Below, one piece after another: positions 6,210 through 6,256 of a DNA stretch of 6,256 bases; position 1 is the first letter of the stretch, and every line of letters starts with the position of its first letter. A program made the position numbers and the translations under genes. The stretch is from a bacterium (GTDB lineage: Archaea; Nanoarchaeota; Nanoarchaeia; Woesearchaeales; UBA10216): contig JAAGZO010000400.1 of the NCBI GenBank assembly GCA_024206195.1, positions 1 to 6,256 on the forward strand, written 5' to 3'. The notes below the pieces were generated by a model. It searched no databases. It was given only the letters and a program-made list of their open reading frames with translations, and was not told the origin of the DNA.

Positions 6210-6247
6210 GGGGATTGGGGATTGGGGATTGGGGATTGGGGATTGGG
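6210..6247 (+). repeat. Telomere: five GGGGATT repeats plus GGG
   Basis: Five perfect 7-bp GGGGATT units (6210-6244) are followed by GGG. They begin abruptly after AAAT at 6209, and the G-rich strand runs 5' to 3' toward the chromosome end, as a telomere requires. Known ciliate units that I recall are GGGGTT, GGGTTT, GGGGTTTT and the heterotrich TGTTAGGG type. This one is different and, from memory, matches the CCCCAAT repeat reported for rumen litostomes. About 38 bp of duplex is short and typical of small macronuclear chromosomes. Confidence 0.93.
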
Positions 6248-6256
6248 CCCAATCCC
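6239..6256. repeat. Terminal perfect inverted repeat of telomere (GGGATTGGG/CCCAATCCC)
   Basis: The last 18 bases read GGGATTGGGCCCAATCCC, a perfect palindrome centred between 6247 and 6248. The G-strand telomere therefore turns into its own complement and continues to the end of the sequence. This is most likely a fold-back or end-to-end ligation artefact of library construction or assembly, but a true head-to-head telomere junction would look the same. Confidence 0.9.

Noticed and set aside
1..6256. CRISPR array, tRNA, rRNA, transposase or other mobile-element features
   Set aside because: No spacer-interrupted repeats, cloverleaf-like sequence, rRNA motif or transposase-like protein is visible. 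The repeats present are in-frame coding repeats or the telomere.

Overview
This looks like eukaryotic macronuclear DNA from a ciliate. The right end carries a short G-strand telomere with a seven-base unit, GGGGATT. Coding density is very high, the flanks are AT-rich, and one gene has four introns of only 25-26 nt. Both genes end in TAA, glutamine is written CAA/CAG, and neither spliced reading frame contains an in-frame TAA, TAG or TGA. This argues against the Tetrahymena/Paramecium/Oxytricha code and against the Euplotes UGA=Cys code, because gene 2 has about 30 cysteines and all are TGY. From memory, a CCCCAAT/GGGGATT telomere has been reported for litostome rumen ciliates such as Entodinium. 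I treat that assignment as tentative.

Layout: positions 1-144 are an AT-rich leader with short simple repeats and a 20-bp palindrome. Positions 145-2021 (+) hold a spliced five-exon gene for a 591-residue protein with a C-terminal FCP1/SCP (NIF-type) phosphatase domain. Uncorrected reading frames split this gene into three or four false ORFs. Positions 2022-2182 are a short AT-rich convergent spacer. Positions 2183-6055 (-) hold an apparently intronless gene for a 1290-residue secreted, probably GPI-anchored surface protein. It is built from cysteine-rich modules separated by Ser/Thr/Ala low-complexity stalks, which derive from at least four tandem-repeat families. Positions 6056-6209 are the AT-rich subtelomeric promoter region. 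Positions 6210-6247 are the telomere, which then runs into a perfect inverted copy of itself (6239-6256) at the very end.

The two genes are convergent and each starts about 150 bp from an end of the sequence. This suggests a nearly complete two-gene nanochromosome whose left telomere is missing from the window. Nothing suggests that the two products work together: one is an intracellular phosphatase and the other a cell-surface protein. The most novel content is the mosaic surface protein, whose family I do not recognise, and the repeat history visible in it.
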